35,868 nucleotides of DNA from Promethearchaeota archaeon. Lineage in GTDB: Archaea > Asgardarchaeota > Lokiarchaeia > Sigyniarchaeales > SOKP01. Position numbers and translations under genes: made by a program. The notes under the pieces were generated by a model. The model was given only the letters and a program-made list of their open reading frames with translations. It was not told the origin of the DNA and searched no databases. Position 1 is the first letter of the stretch. Each line of letters begins with the position of its first letter. The DNA lies in NCBI GenBank assembly GCA_019058015.1, contig JAHLWH010000032.1:1-35868 (forward strand), in the 5' to 3' direction. Shown here piece after piece: positions 1 to 7,469 of this stretch.

Positions 1-221
1 GCTCGAAAGACTGAAATTTTTCTTTAACTTTAAATTCTTAGTTGCTCTTGTCAAAAAATTAATAAAAATTGAAATTTTATTGGAAAATATCTTGATTTTT
101 AAATGATTTTTTATAAAAAGCTTATTTTGAAAATTAAAGGAAGGTTTACACCATAAAAATTAGAGAAATACATAAAGAATTAAATACTTTTAAATACAAA
201 TATATTCTAAAATAATATAGG
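1..221 (+). promoter_or_regulatory. Probable CRISPR leader
   Basis: This AT-rich gene-free stretch lies directly before the first CRISPR repeat, on the side expected for a leader because the repeats end in ATTGAAAC in this orientation. A TATA-like element (TTTTAAATA, about 188-196) sits some 26-34 bases before the first repeat, which fits transcription starting near the repeat edge. The leader role is inferred from position, orientation and composition; no cas genes are in the window to confirm it. Confidence 0.55.
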
Positions 222-338
222 GTAGCAACAAAATTAGCTTCATAAAGAAGATTGAAACCCGATTATATTAAACACTAGCCTTGCCGGATGATCAGTAGCA
301 ACAAAATTAGCTTCATAAAGAAGATTGAAACTGGTAGA

Positions 339-1015
339 AATGAACAACACAATTAATGAAGTTCTTGAAAAACTGCATCAAAGAAGAGGACTTCCTCGTC
401 TTGAAATAGAAGGATGTAATTATCCGATAAATAAAGATTTTATTGAAAGGTATAAAAAGTCTAAGGCATCAATGCCTGAGCATCATGAAGGATTTTCTGT
501 CGTACATTTTGATGCGGAGAGAGGCTCGAATTGGAAAGAGTGGCTTAAACATGATGGATTCGGCGGACAGGTAGGTAGTGTAAATATACCTTCCGAATAT
601 TTAGAATATTTAGATGCACCTAAAGGAGATAGATGTGTCTATGCTATGAAAGATAAATTCGATAGACGAGATTATTATTATACTGAGATTTATCGTGAAT
701 ATATCTTGTTCAAAAAATCAGACTTGGTAAGGGTAATCAAAATTGCTTTAAAAACTAATAATAAGGTAGCAGAAGAGATTATCATAGGAAAAGAAATCGT
801 AGATAATGTGATTTGGGATGATTCAATTCCAAAGGGACCTGGCCTTAAGGTAATGGATGCTACTATTTGTTTGCGGATAGACCTGAACGAAGAACCAAGT
901 TATAAAATCTCTTTGGTGAAACCGTGATGGAATTTCATAGGTTACAGCCCCATTTCTCGTTTCGCACCCATGTCCCTGTGGGATTCGTTAAATAATGAAC
1001 AACACAATTAATGAA
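339..1015 (+). mobile_element. Insertion inside CRISPR spacer 2, flanked by a 22-bp direct repeat
   Basis: The 22 bases at 339-360 (starting AATGAACAACA) recur exactly at 994-1015. Collapsing them leaves a 37-bp spacer (332-338 plus 994-1023), matching the 36-bp first spacer. The simplest reading is an insertion of 655 bp (633 bp plus one copy of the repeat) into a pre-existing spacer. The insert carries one ORF whose ATG and first seven codons are the left repeat copy. It has no transposase or integrase, and I see no convincing terminal inverted repeats. Its last 80 bp are less AT-rich than the surroundings and contain a short CCCA/TGGG hairpin. A 22-bp target duplication would be unusually long; recombination at a shared core or an assembly loop are alternatives. 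Confidence 0.6.
340..927 (+). CDS. Unknown protein carried in the CRISPR-spacer insertion
   Basis: This is an ORF of 195 residues whose ATG lies in the flanking direct repeat, so its first seven codons (MNNTINE) come from sequence shared with the CRISPR spacer. An in-frame TTG at 325 lies inside the CRISPR repeat and is a less natural start. The protein is charged and apparently soluble, with no signal peptide or membrane helix. It has a KDKFDRRDYYYTEIYREY segment mid-protein and a glycine-rich HDGFGGQVGS stretch. I do not recognise the family. There is no obvious promoter or ribosome-binding site of its own, so transcription, if any, could come from the CRISPR leader about 120 bases upstream. 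A viral or plasmid origin is plausible but not shown by the sequence. Confidence 0.6.
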   Translation: MNNTINEVLEKLHQRRGLPRLEIEGCNYPINKDFIERYKKSKASMPEHHEGFSVVHFDAERGSNWKEWLKHDGFGGQVGSVNIPSEYLEYLDAPKGDRCVYAMKDKFDRRDYYYTEIYREYILFKKSDLVRVIKIALKTNNKVAEEIIIGKEIVDNVIWDDSIPKGPGLKVMDATICLRIDLNEEPSYKISLVKP

Positions 1016-1060
1016 TCTTAATAGTAGCAACAAAATTAGCTTCATAAAGAAGATTGAAAC

Positions 1061-1575
1061 ACCAATCAGAAATTTTATTGAAAACTTCACTGATCGATTT
1101 TTTGAGATCGCCCTCATCTACAGGTCCCGTGGAAAGAATTTCAAAAATATTGTTAATTACGACAATTTCCACGTTTGCATTTCCTCGCGATCCCATGAAC
1201 GTCTCGTCAGCAAACAACACGCCTCTTGGAAGGGTTTTTAATTCTTGTTCAATTACTTGTGAATTTTATTGAAATACCTGCGAAACAAAGCTCTTTTTAA
1301 AGCGACTTAACTTATCTTGAGGAACTCCCCATCTTAATGATGTGCCTGTAAGCGGATATTTTAAAACAAACAGCTCGTAAAGGATCTTTTTAATTTTTTG
1401 CTGATACAACAGCAAATTCCACGCGTCAACTTCTTTTCCAAAGCGCTTGTTGCATTTAGAGCACTTGACCCTGTGAATCCTTTTATTTGTAGGTACATTA
1501 TACCCGTCATATACGAGAAAACTTATGTAAGCACACGGATTTTGGGACTCTGATTTAGAATTCTTTTCTTGTCGA
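1061..1575 (-). pseudogene. Degenerate DDE transposase remnant
   Basis: Reading leftward, one frame first encodes a zinc-ribbon-like stretch (CSKCNKRFGK) followed by a helical segment, as in the N-terminus of several IS transposases. It then meets one in-frame TAA near 1274 and continues in the same frame with LFADETFMGSRGN, which looks like the first catalytic Asp block of an IS1/IS1595-type DDE transposase. It ends in SISEVFNKISDW exactly where CRISPR repeat 3 ends (1060). The distal catalytic residues and the first half of the zinc ribbon are missing, so both ends are truncated. The exact right boundary with the TIR gene (about 1540-1580) is uncertain. Family assignment is by motif only. 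Confidence 0.6.
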
Positions 1576-1785
1576 ATTTAAAGCGTTTTGAGAACAAAAA
1601 AGAAGAAGGATATCACATTTCTCGATATAGTCATTCATATATTTAATAAAATCTTCTCGAGCATCTTCTTCACAGAATAACACATCATCAATTTCAGGAC
1701 GATTAGTCAAATCTTCAGCGATTTTTGAGATTTGAAATTTCTCTGAATCTTTCATAGAATAACATATGAACATATAAGCTCCCAT
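1555..1785 (-). pseudogene. TIR-domain protein, 3' end lost
   Basis: The 76-residue ORF begins MGAYMFICYSMKD, the typical first strand and loop of a TIR domain. It continues with a helix, a VLFCEED segment (the usual catalytic-Glu loop region) and CDILLLFCSQNALNS, a typical TIR core strand. The similarity stops after NST, where a full TIR domain would go on for another 50-70 residues, and the sequence passes into the transposase remnant. The remainder of the gene is not in this window. Prokaryotic TIR domains commonly act as NAD-cleaving or signalling modules in antiviral defence, which suits the CRISPR neighbour, but this copy should be non-functional. Confidence 0.7.
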
Positions 1786-1926
1786 TAATTGAATTCCCTT
1801 GTAAAAAATTTAGCTTAAATTTAAATATTAATTTTTTAAATCATAAGTACATATTTGAAAGTTTTCTATAATTATTAGATTTCATTAAGAATGCAATCAA
1901 TTTATAATTTAAATTAAGTTATTAAA

Positions 1927-3378
1927 ATGACAATTGTTGATATTGGAGAGAATTTACACGATAAAATAGCTAAATTCTTGGAAATTCATAATAACCCAGT
2001 TAAAAGGCTTTTAAAAAAGGTTTTAGATTACTTTAGGGAATGGTGTGGAACTTTAGATAATGCAGAAAAAATTAAAGATTTACTCTGGGGTATAAATCGA
2101 ACTATTGAACCATTTAGTCATAAAATTGAGGGAAAATTCCCCGATTTTACTGCTGGAAAAGATCTCAACCAAAAAGGATATGGCATAGATGGTCTTTTGG
2201 AAATTAAGCATAAAGCTAGGAGAATAAAAAAAGAAGATCTTATAGAATATATTGCTCGAAACGACTATTTAAAATATATTGAATATTGTATGAAGAAGTT
2301 AAATAATTCGGATAAAGTAACAGAGACATTAAGATATTTAAAAAGACTAAACAAATTGATCGAAGTAGACGTATTAAAGAAGGAAATTGTAAATAAAAAT
2401 AGTAAAGAAATCAATCGTGAATGTATTAAATTATGTAAACTTTATTCTGATGAAATATTCGACAAGATTTTAACATTTTTAGTAGATATTTCACTTGAAT
2501 GGCTAAATAAATTGTTATCAATATCAAGAATGCCAGTTACAGATTCAGAAAATCCTGAAAAATTTCAAATAGACTTACATCTTCATTCACATTATTCTGA
2601 TTGTGGAGCCCAATCTGTAGGTGAAGTATTATGTAAAGCCAAGGAAATAGGGTTAAAGACAATTTCTATTACTGATCATAATAATTTTGATGGGGTGTGT
2701 AAGGCAATTAAGATAGGTTTGATATTTAATATTGATGTGATCCCGGGAATAGAGGTGGCTACAGGAGTAAATAAAAATAATAAGTGGATTGAAGATAGAA
2801 GGGATATATTGGTATATTTTCCAAACTTAGATGAATTCCAAAAATGGGTTTTAAATGGATTTGACTCATATACTAATAAATTACTCGAAAAAGCATCAGA
2901 TAGAATTCATAATAAAAAATTATGGGGAAATGTTCCAGTCAATACAGTACTAGAATGGGCTATTGATCATGGAGGTGTGAGTATTTTAGCTCATCCAGGT
3001 TATTATAATTATGAAACCTATGAAAATATAATTAGATTATTAAATAAGGGTCTTAAAGGAATTGAACTATTCAATTTAAAATACACTAATTATAGCCATT
3101 ATGCTAAAAACTCCTTAAAAGAGGTTATTGAACTTTTTTTTAACATGATAAAAAAGTTTACAAAATATAGTGCTTCGGAAAGAAAACCAATTTTTACAAT
3201 TGGAAGTGATTCACACTCATTAGATACTGTAGGAATTATCATTTTAAGCTCTGAACTTGTTTTTAAGATAATTTCTTTTTATGATTATTCTAAACCAGCT
3301 ATTAACATTATAACAAGCCAATATAGATGGTTTGAGCAGTTAATTTTTAAATTCTTAAAAAATTCGATCTTAAGTTAA
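1927..3378 (+). CDS. PHP-domain metal-dependent phosphoesterase-like protein with unknown N-terminus
   Basis: The C-terminal ~270 residues form a PHP domain with its metal-binding set intact: DLHLHSH (His218, His220), SITDHN (about 248-252), PGIEV (Glu276), LAHPG (His356) and GSDSH (Asp428, His430). PHP domains hydrolyse phosphoesters with two or three metals and occur in histidinol phosphatases, polymerase-associated exonucleases and nucleotide phosphatases. The first ~200 residues are largely helical and charged and I do not recognise them; they may confer substrate or partner specificity. The ATG at 1927 follows an AT-rich divergent promoter region shared with the cut-off TIR gene. Given TIR, SLOG and CRISPR neighbours, a defence role is possible but unproven. 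Confidence 0.8.
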   Translation: MTIVDIGENLHDKIAKFLEIHNNPVKRLLKKVLDYFREWCGTLDNAEKIKDLLWGINRTIEPFSHKIEGKFPDFTAGKDLNQKGYGIDGLLEIKHKARRIKKEDLIEYIARNDYLKYIEYCMKKLNNSDKVTETLRYLKRLNKLIEVDVLKKEIVNKNSKEINRECIKLCKLYSDEIFDKILTFLVDISLEWLNKLLSISRMPVTDSENPEKFQIDLHLHSHYSDCGAQSVGEVLCKAKEIGLKTISITDHNNFDGVCKAIKIGLIFNIDVIPGIEVATGVNKNNKWIEDRRDILVYFPNLDEFQKWVLNGFDSYTNKLLEKASDRIHNKKLWGNVPVNTVLEWAIDHGGVSILAHPGYYNYETYENIIRLLNKGLKGIELFNLKYTNYSHYAKNSLKEVIELFFNMIKKFTKYSASERKPIFTIGSDSHSLDTVGIIILSSELVFKIISFYDYSKPAINIITSQYRWFEQLIFKFLKNSILS

Positions 3379-3417
3379 GCAATTTTATAATATCTAAATC
3401 CACAGTTATTATATCCA

Positions 3418-3437
3418 CCCTATAAGAATAAATAGGG
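3418..3437. other. Hairpin between convergent genes
   Basis: CCCTAT and ATAGGG form a perfect 6-bp stem with an 8-base loop between the end of the PHP gene and the end of the convergent LRR pseudogene. It may help transcription end in either direction, but no long T run follows it. Confidence 0.3.
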
Positions 3438-3507
3438 CATACTATAATAGATTCTAAACTTATTGATGAAATTATTAAAAAATCAGCTTTTTATGAGGAA
3501 AAGAAGT

Positions 3508-4160
3508 TTAAATACATAAAAAGGAAAAAAATGCGCATTTAAAATTTTTAATTTCAGAAATATTATTTCCACCTAAGTTTAATTCTCTCAAAGTTGTAAG
3601 ATGTATTAATTCTGACACATAAGAGATATTATTTTCATATAAATTTAATTCTTCTAAATTCTTTAATTTCTCAACCCCCTTTTATCTCTGTAATATAGTT
3701 TTCTTCTGAATTTAAAACTTCTAAATTAATAACTGAAACTAATCCTTTTATTTGTGAAATTTTATTGATACTAAGATCTAATTCCCATAATTTTGTTAAA
3801 GAGTCAAGGACTTTTATTTCAGAAAAATTATTTTCTGATAAATTAAGAACCTTTAAATTGTTAAATGTAGTAAGTCCTTTAATCTCAGTAATGTAATTTC
3901 CTTTTAAATTTAGTTCTTCCAGATTTATCAATGCTTCTAAGCCTATTATTTCTGAGATTTGGTTATTACTGAGATCTAATAATACATTTTTATTATTTAT
4001 TTACCAATTTTAGAATTTCTTCTCCAAAAACTTCTTTGAAAATTTTACTCATTTCTGGAGTTAATGAATATGAACGAAATATATTAGCAAATTGAATTAA
4101 AATATTTCCCAATTCTATTTCCACTCTTTTAATATATGTTGAAATTTTTTCTTTAACCAT
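3508..4160 (-). pseudogene. Leucine-rich-repeat protein with two frameshifts
   Basis: Starting from an ATG at 4160, the first frame encodes a 55-residue helical N-terminus ending FGEEILKLVNK, then a stop. A shifted frame continues with VLLDLSNNQISEI and at least four ~22-residue leucine-rich repeats of the LxxLNLxxNxIxEIxGL type. A run of five G at about 3675-3679 then shifts the frame again, and two more repeats follow (LEELNLYENNIS, LRELNLGGNNIS) before a non-LRR tail and stop at 3508. Two frame changes in one gene suggest decay, though homopolymer errors are possible. LRR arrays bind proteins. The start overlaps the stop of the upstream SLOG-like gene by 8 bases, so the two were co-transcribed. 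Confidence 0.75.
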
Positions 4161-5034
4161 TCTGATGTTTTTTTTTAAGGAAAATCATAACTTTTAACTG
4201 ATCTTCAATGATAAAATCTCCTATTATATAACGTTCTTCAAAGTCTACAGAGATAGTTCTACCAGCTTTGATTTCTTCTCCCCAAAGATCAACTGCTTTA
4301 AGAAAACTACTTATGAGATCAACACTTATAACTTTTTGAATGAATTCAATACTAAAGACAACAGTACCACTTGCAACATTTTGAATTAGTATTAATTGTA
4401 TATTCTCTATATCTGGATCTTTAATAAATGGCATAGTAATAAAATTATAAATGTCGTTTCCAGTATTATTTACTTCTTTATATAAATAATAAGGCTTTTT
4501 AACATATTTTTCATCAAAAATCTTCTTCCTTCGAATATCATTTATTAAATCTAAAACTGCACCTTGTACATTTTCCATTATACCTAATGGTACTCCAAAG
4601 GCAATTGTCATACGATATTCTAATGCGGCTATTTCACCTCCATTAATACCAATCATTTTTATACCATTAGGATTTGAGTAAGAATTCAAAATATCAAACC
4701 AATACTGGAAAATTATATCAAGATTTAAATCAAAATCAATCTTTGGTAATTTATATACAATTTTTCCTGCAATCTGGCTGAAATTTATTCTATTAGGAGT
4801 ATAAATATAGGCATTATATTTTGAAGGCATTGTATAAAAATTCAAAATCAGTTCATTAATTTCATCAGCGTAGCAACCAGAAATTAGCTCTCCTTTATGA
4901 TCTTTAAAAGCTTGTCTAAAAATCTTAAAATATTCGTTTAATTGAGTTTTATCGAAATTTTTAATTCCTCCTGCTAAAATAACAATTGTATTATTTAAAA
5001 TTGGCTGTTCTAATTTAAACCCATAATTATTCAA
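4153..5034 (-). CDS. SLOG-like Rossmannoid protein with a Roadblock/longin-like C-terminus
   Basis: The N-terminal ~170 residues read like a SLOG/LOG-type Rossmannoid nucleotide-binding domain: TIVILAGGIKNF as first strand and glycine loop, GELISGC, then MIGINGGEIAALEYRMTIA and PLGIMENVQGA near the usual GG and threonine/glycine loop positions. The last ~90 residues (LILIQNVASGTVVFSIEF, then DLISSFLKAV) resemble the Roadblock/longin-like folds common in Asgard archaea. SLOG domains in defence systems sense nucleotide signals, and TIR domains can produce such signals. The TTG start at 5034 is doubtful: the frame stays open to 5142 and the upstream codons look like real protein (TAEWEEVINE), but no ATG is present, so the N-terminus may be damaged. 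Assignment is by pattern. Confidence 0.55.
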   Translation of the reverse strand: MNNYGFKLEQPILNNTIVILAGGIKNFDKTQLNEYFKIFRQAFKDHKGELISGCYADEINELILNFYTMPSKYNAYIYTPNRINFSQIAGKIVYKLPKIDFDLNLDIIFQYWFDILNSYSNPNGIKMIGINGGEIAALEYRMTIAFGVPLGIMENVQGAVLDLINDIRRKKIFDEKYVKKPYYLYKEVNNTGNDIYNFITMPFIKDPDIENIQLILIQNVASGTVVFSIEFIQKVISVDLISSFLKAVDLWGEEIKAGRTISVDFEERYIIGDFIIEDQLKVMIFLKKKHQNG

Positions 5035-5123
5035 TTCATTTATTACTTCTTCCCATTCAGCAGTATCAGTTTTTCCAAGCTTTTTTAATAAAAAACCAAT
5101 ACCTAATAATAATAAAATCCTAG

Positions 5124-5267
5124 TTGTTAGAAGAAGATGTTCCTAATGCTATCAGAGTGAATTTACTAGTTAAGTTAGTATATGGTGAAATAGGACAGAA
5201 ATTTGGAGTAAAATATGGTGAAATTTTTAATAGAATTGGTGCTGGATTTTTGAAAGATATAGCTTAG
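5124..5267 (+). pseudogene. Small gene fragment of unknown origin
   Basis: A 47-codon open frame on the plus strand begins right after an in-frame TAG and ends LVYGEIGQKFGVKYGEIFN...IGAGFLKDIA. Its composition is protein-like and reads as the C-terminal end of a larger protein, but no proper start or upstream part exists. It abuts the open 5' extension of the SLOG-like gene, which suggests a rearrangement joined two broken genes here. I do not recognise the family. Confidence 0.35.
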
Positions 5268-5367
5268 GATAAAATAATTAATTTTCTATTACTTTTTCTA
5301 AAAATTTAAGTTTAGATGAGCTTAAATAAGATTAAAATGGAACTTATTAATCAAATCAAATATCCAT

Positions 5368-6410
5368 CTAAATTGCTTTTAAGAATTTAATGATTTCATC
5401 AATCTTTTTATTATTTAGGATCAATTTTGAGGAATTATATATTGAATAGGGTAATTTTTCGGAAATAACATACTTTTTAATTTTTTTTAAAGCTTTTGTA
5501 ATATTATTATAAGAAATATGCTGCTTTTAAGGAGTAATATTTATTTTAATATTTTCAAAAAATTGTTTTATTTCATCAATTGAAAATTCCGCATATTCTT
5601 CGTGTAGAAAGAGACTAATTAGTATATTCATGCCAATTAAATTACCGTGAATATAATGTTCTTGAGAAAATGATTCTAGGCAATATGCCAGAAAATATTC
5701 GCTTCCTTCTTCAGGCCTTGCATTCCCCCATTCTTCACAAAGTACAACTTCATTATAAAATCCATCAACTAAAGCTTTAATTCCTTTTTCAGTCACATCC
5801 TTAATTTCAGATCTTGCTTCTATTAAATTAACAGCAATATTTCTTGCTCGATTAAATAAATTTTGGTTAAGATTTTCGTTTGTTTCATCTTTGGCGAGTT
5901 TCCAATCTCCTAACGCTGTAGTAATTGAAATTGTATCCGAAACTCTTGCTCTGTTTAAAAATGGAGGAGCGATTTGAATTAAATCATAATCGATAAAAAT
6001 ATCTTTTGGGTGGCTCTCTCCAATATATTTTACTTTATTATGGATTCTTACGGCAATGAAGAACATAAGAAAGCATCCACAGAAATAATCGATGGTATCA
6101 ATATTAAGTCTAAATTTAAATCAAATTTATCTCTTAAATACCAAGCTAAAAATTTTGCAGTATCACAAGTTGTTCCTCCACCAATCCCTATTAAACTACA
6201 ATTTTCTAAAAGATGATATTCAAAATTCAAAGCTAATGTTTTTAAATGGTCGATTGCCATATTATTATTAAATTTAAGGAAAATTGGTTTATGTGTGATT
6301 TTTGGTTCTATAATTTTCCATGGTTCTTCCATTGCGACTAAAATATATTTATCGAGAGAGTTAATTTTTTCAATTGAGAGCCAATTTCCAAAAATAGGTT
6401 TTTCAGTCAT
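5368..6410 (-). pseudogene. Glycerol-1-phosphate dehydrogenase-like protein, broken by a frameshift and a stop
   Basis: From the ATG at 6410 the first frame gives an NAD(P)-binding GIGGGTTCDTAKF and IPSIISVDAF, both typical of the G1PDH/dehydroquinate-synthase/iron-alcohol-dehydrogenase superfamily. At about 6052 one base appears to be missing (CCGTAAGA where CCGGTAAGA would keep the frame). The gene continues with RIHNKVKYIGE, DLIQIAPPFLNRARVSD and a HG motif. An in-frame TAA follows at about 5527, with clear coding sequence beyond it to a TAG at 5368. The joined length (~347 codons) is normal for the family. Where relatives usually have a Glu-His metal ligand pair this copy has Glu-Tyr (GSEY). 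G1PDH makes the archaeal lipid backbone; this is more likely a dead paralogue than the cell's only copy. Confidence 0.7.
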
Positions 6411-6686
6411 AATAAAAATAGTAATTATATAAAATTAAAAATATTAATAAATAAATTGAAAAAATAAAAAGAACTAATTATCATACGATTTTTTGCGTTT
6501 TTCCTAATTTTAATAATTTTATTCTTGAAACCGAATATTATTGCAGCAATTCTTAAGATATAAAGAAAAAATTATTGTAAAGATTTTCTAAATACCCAGC
6601 TCATTTTAAACGATTATCATAACTTCTTTGAGCAGATATATTTAAAAATATAAGTCTTATTTTATATTAGAAACTGGAGTTTAAAA

Positions 6687-7346
6687 TTGATCGATAAAAA
6701 CGAGTTGTTAAAGCTTTTACCAAAGTTAATAAGGGAAGACGACGAGATAAAGGGTGCAATAATAACTGCTCTCTCCAGAGTGGTTGCTACAAAAGAAGAT
6801 ATTATAAGAATTATTGAACATTCCGACAGACGATTTGAAGCCCTTCAAGAGCAAATGAATAAGCGATTTGAAGCCGTAGATAAGCGATTTGAAGCATTAA
6901 TTAAAGAAATGAATAAGGGTTTTGAAATAGCCAGACAAGAAAGAGCCCAGTTACAAACTTCTATAAACTCGTTAGGACGTCGAGGCGATATAGGGTTGGA
7001 AAATGCTATTTTATGCCTCTTAAATGATAATTTAATTCAAGAAAGTATAAATACAAGTGAAATTAAAAAAGAAAAACTCAATGATAAAGAAGGTAAAGTA
7101 TTTGGGGAAAATTATTCAACTGATATCGATATATTGGTTCAGAACGCTAAAACGATTTTAATTGAAATAAAATTCCATGCAGACAATAGCGACGCTTATC
7201 AACTTATTAAAAAGGCAGAATTATATAAGTATCAATTTAATAGGAACTACGACGAGCTAATGATTATTTGTTTGGAAATTACACAAAATAATTTTGAGCA
7301 AATTGTAAAGCAGGGCATTAAAGTAATTGCGGGAAAAATTGTTTGA
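6687..7346 (+). CDS. DUF3782-type coiled-coil protein with PD-(D/E)XK nuclease-like domain
   Basis: The first ~100 residues are helical, with short heptad-like repeats (RRFEALQEQMNKRFEAV, then KRFEALIKEMNKGFE). The second half has the layout of a PD-(D/E)XK fold: STDIDILV with the Asp, then ILIEIKFH supplying the E-x-K. This architecture matches the archaeal DUF3782 family, whose members are predicted nucleases often found near mobile or defence genes. The TTG at 6687 is the likely start because a GGAG lies 7 bases upstream (6676-6679). The gene stands alone, with AT-rich non-coding DNA on both sides. A T-rich tract after the stop probably terminates it. Confidence 0.7.
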   Translation: MIDKNELLKLLPKLIREDDEIKGAIITALSRVVATKEDIIRIIEHSDRRFEALQEQMNKRFEAVDKRFEALIKEMNKGFEIARQERAQLQTSINSLGRRGDIGLENAILCLLNDNLIQESINTSEIKKEKLNDKEGKVFGENYSTDIDILVQNAKTILIEIKFHADNSDAYQLIKKAELYKYQFNRNYDELMIICLEITQNNFEQIVKQGIKVIAGKIV

Positions 7347-7469
7347 AAAAAAATGATTTTTCCTTTAATAAACAATACTTGAATTTTTTTTACAATAATT
7401 TTTTATTTTAAATTTTTTATATCTAATTTAGATTTTGCAACAAATAATTATTTGATTGAGCACAATAAC

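Larger units (their letters stand above)
222..1060 (+). CRISPR. Short, disrupted CRISPR array with three identical 37-bp repeats
   Basis: Three identical 37-base repeats lie at 222-258, 295-331 and 1024-1060. Each begins GTAGCAACAAAATTAGC, contains a small CTTC/GAAG hairpin, and ends in ATTGAAAC, the 3' end typical of archaeal type I/III repeats that gives the crRNA 5' handle. Spacer 1 is 36 bp (259-294). The gap between repeats 2 and 3 is 692 bp, but removing a 655-bp insertion flanked by a 22-bp direct repeat leaves a 37-bp spacer, so this was a normal array that has been interrupted. After repeat 3 no further repeat appears and the sequence runs into a transposase remnant. No cas gene is visible in the window. 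Confidence 0.9.

Noticed and set aside
325-339. TTG start for the inserted ORF inside the CRISPR repeat
   Set aside because: It would make part of the CRISPR repeat coding; the ATG at 340 is a better start and lies in the duplicated segment.
1011-1272. Plus-strand ORFs across 1011-1272
   Set aside because: They are shadows of the minus-strand transposase frame and of the CRISPR repeat.
3432-3542. 36-codon plus-strand frame (IIDSKLIDEIIKKSAFYEEKK)
   Set aside because: It has protein-like composition but no start codon, and it overlaps the tail of the LRR pseudogene. It could be a scrap of an antitoxin-like gene, but that is not supportable.
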